The position numbers were made by a program, and so were the translations under genes. The notes under the pieces are model-generated. The model had not been told where the DNA came from. It saw nothing but the letters and a program-made list of their open reading frames with translations, and made no database searches. Positions 13,564 through 13,570 of a DNA stretch of 13,570 nt are shown here, piece by piece. Origin of the DNA: Candidatus Thorarchaeota archaeon (GTDB lineage: Archaea > Asgardarchaeota > Thorarchaeia > Thorarchaeales > Thorarchaeaceae). The stretch is from assembly GCA_029855925.1 (NCBI GenBank), contig JAGSHP010000083.1:1-13570 (forward strand), in the 5' to 3' direction. How positions within the stretch are numbered: the first letter of the stretch is position 1; every line of letters starts with the position of its first letter.

Positions 13564-13570
13564 TTTCTCC

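Noticed and set aside
1..13570. CRISPR array, insertion sequence or prophage
   Set aside because: No regularly spaced direct repeats, transposase, integrase or terminal inverted repeats were seen; the neighbourhood is mostly core genes.

Overview
The window is archaeal chromosomal DNA. The evidence is the gene set: GatD of the archaeal GatDE amidotransferase, TFE-alpha, MBF1, the proteasomal ATPase PAN, homomeric NAC, A-type ATP synthase subunit D, a Taw2-type wybutosine enzyme and ADP-forming acyl-CoA synthetase alpha. TATA-like boxes, Shine-Dalgarno (SD)-led starts including TTG and GTG, and a tRNA intron with a bulge-helix-bulge (BHB) agree with this. The phylum cannot be fixed from sequence alone. 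An Asgard/Thorarchaeia-like lineage is possible, but that is only an impression from gene content and base composition.

Layout. Positions 1-5420 are almost all minus strand. From right to left they hold MBF1, the cluster TFE / DUF2110 / TlyA-like methyltransferase, tRNA-Val(UAC), tRNA-Leu(UAA), a GH1 beta-glycosidase, a GDT1-family transporter, and the start of gatD, which leaves through the left edge. At 5420-5602 MBF1 and PAN diverge around a perfect palindrome. Positions 5602-8148 are plus strand: PAN, Taw2, NAC. NAC converges on a minus-strand pair, a 3-TM small protein followed by atpD (9148-8188). A divergent promoter region with inverted repeats follows. Next comes a tightly coupled plus-strand pair, an AAA+ ATPase and a small ribbon-helix-helix (RHH)-like protein (9329-10619). 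ACD alpha (12084-10690, minus) converges on that pair. About 850 bases (12085-12939) hold no confident gene and may contain decayed coding sequence. An unrecognised minus-strand gene (13563-12940) closes the window.

Most of the content is core information processing: tRNA charging, transcription initiation, tRNA and rRNA modification, nascent-chain handling and proteasomal unfolding. Metabolic genes (GH1, ACD alpha, ATP synthase D) are interspersed. The most unusual items are the tRNA-Leu with a 29-nt intron in its T-loop and a textbook BHB, a TFE zinc ribbon missing one of four cysteines, and the uncharacterised ATPase + RHH cassette whose promoter carries inverted repeats over the TATA box and predicted start site.
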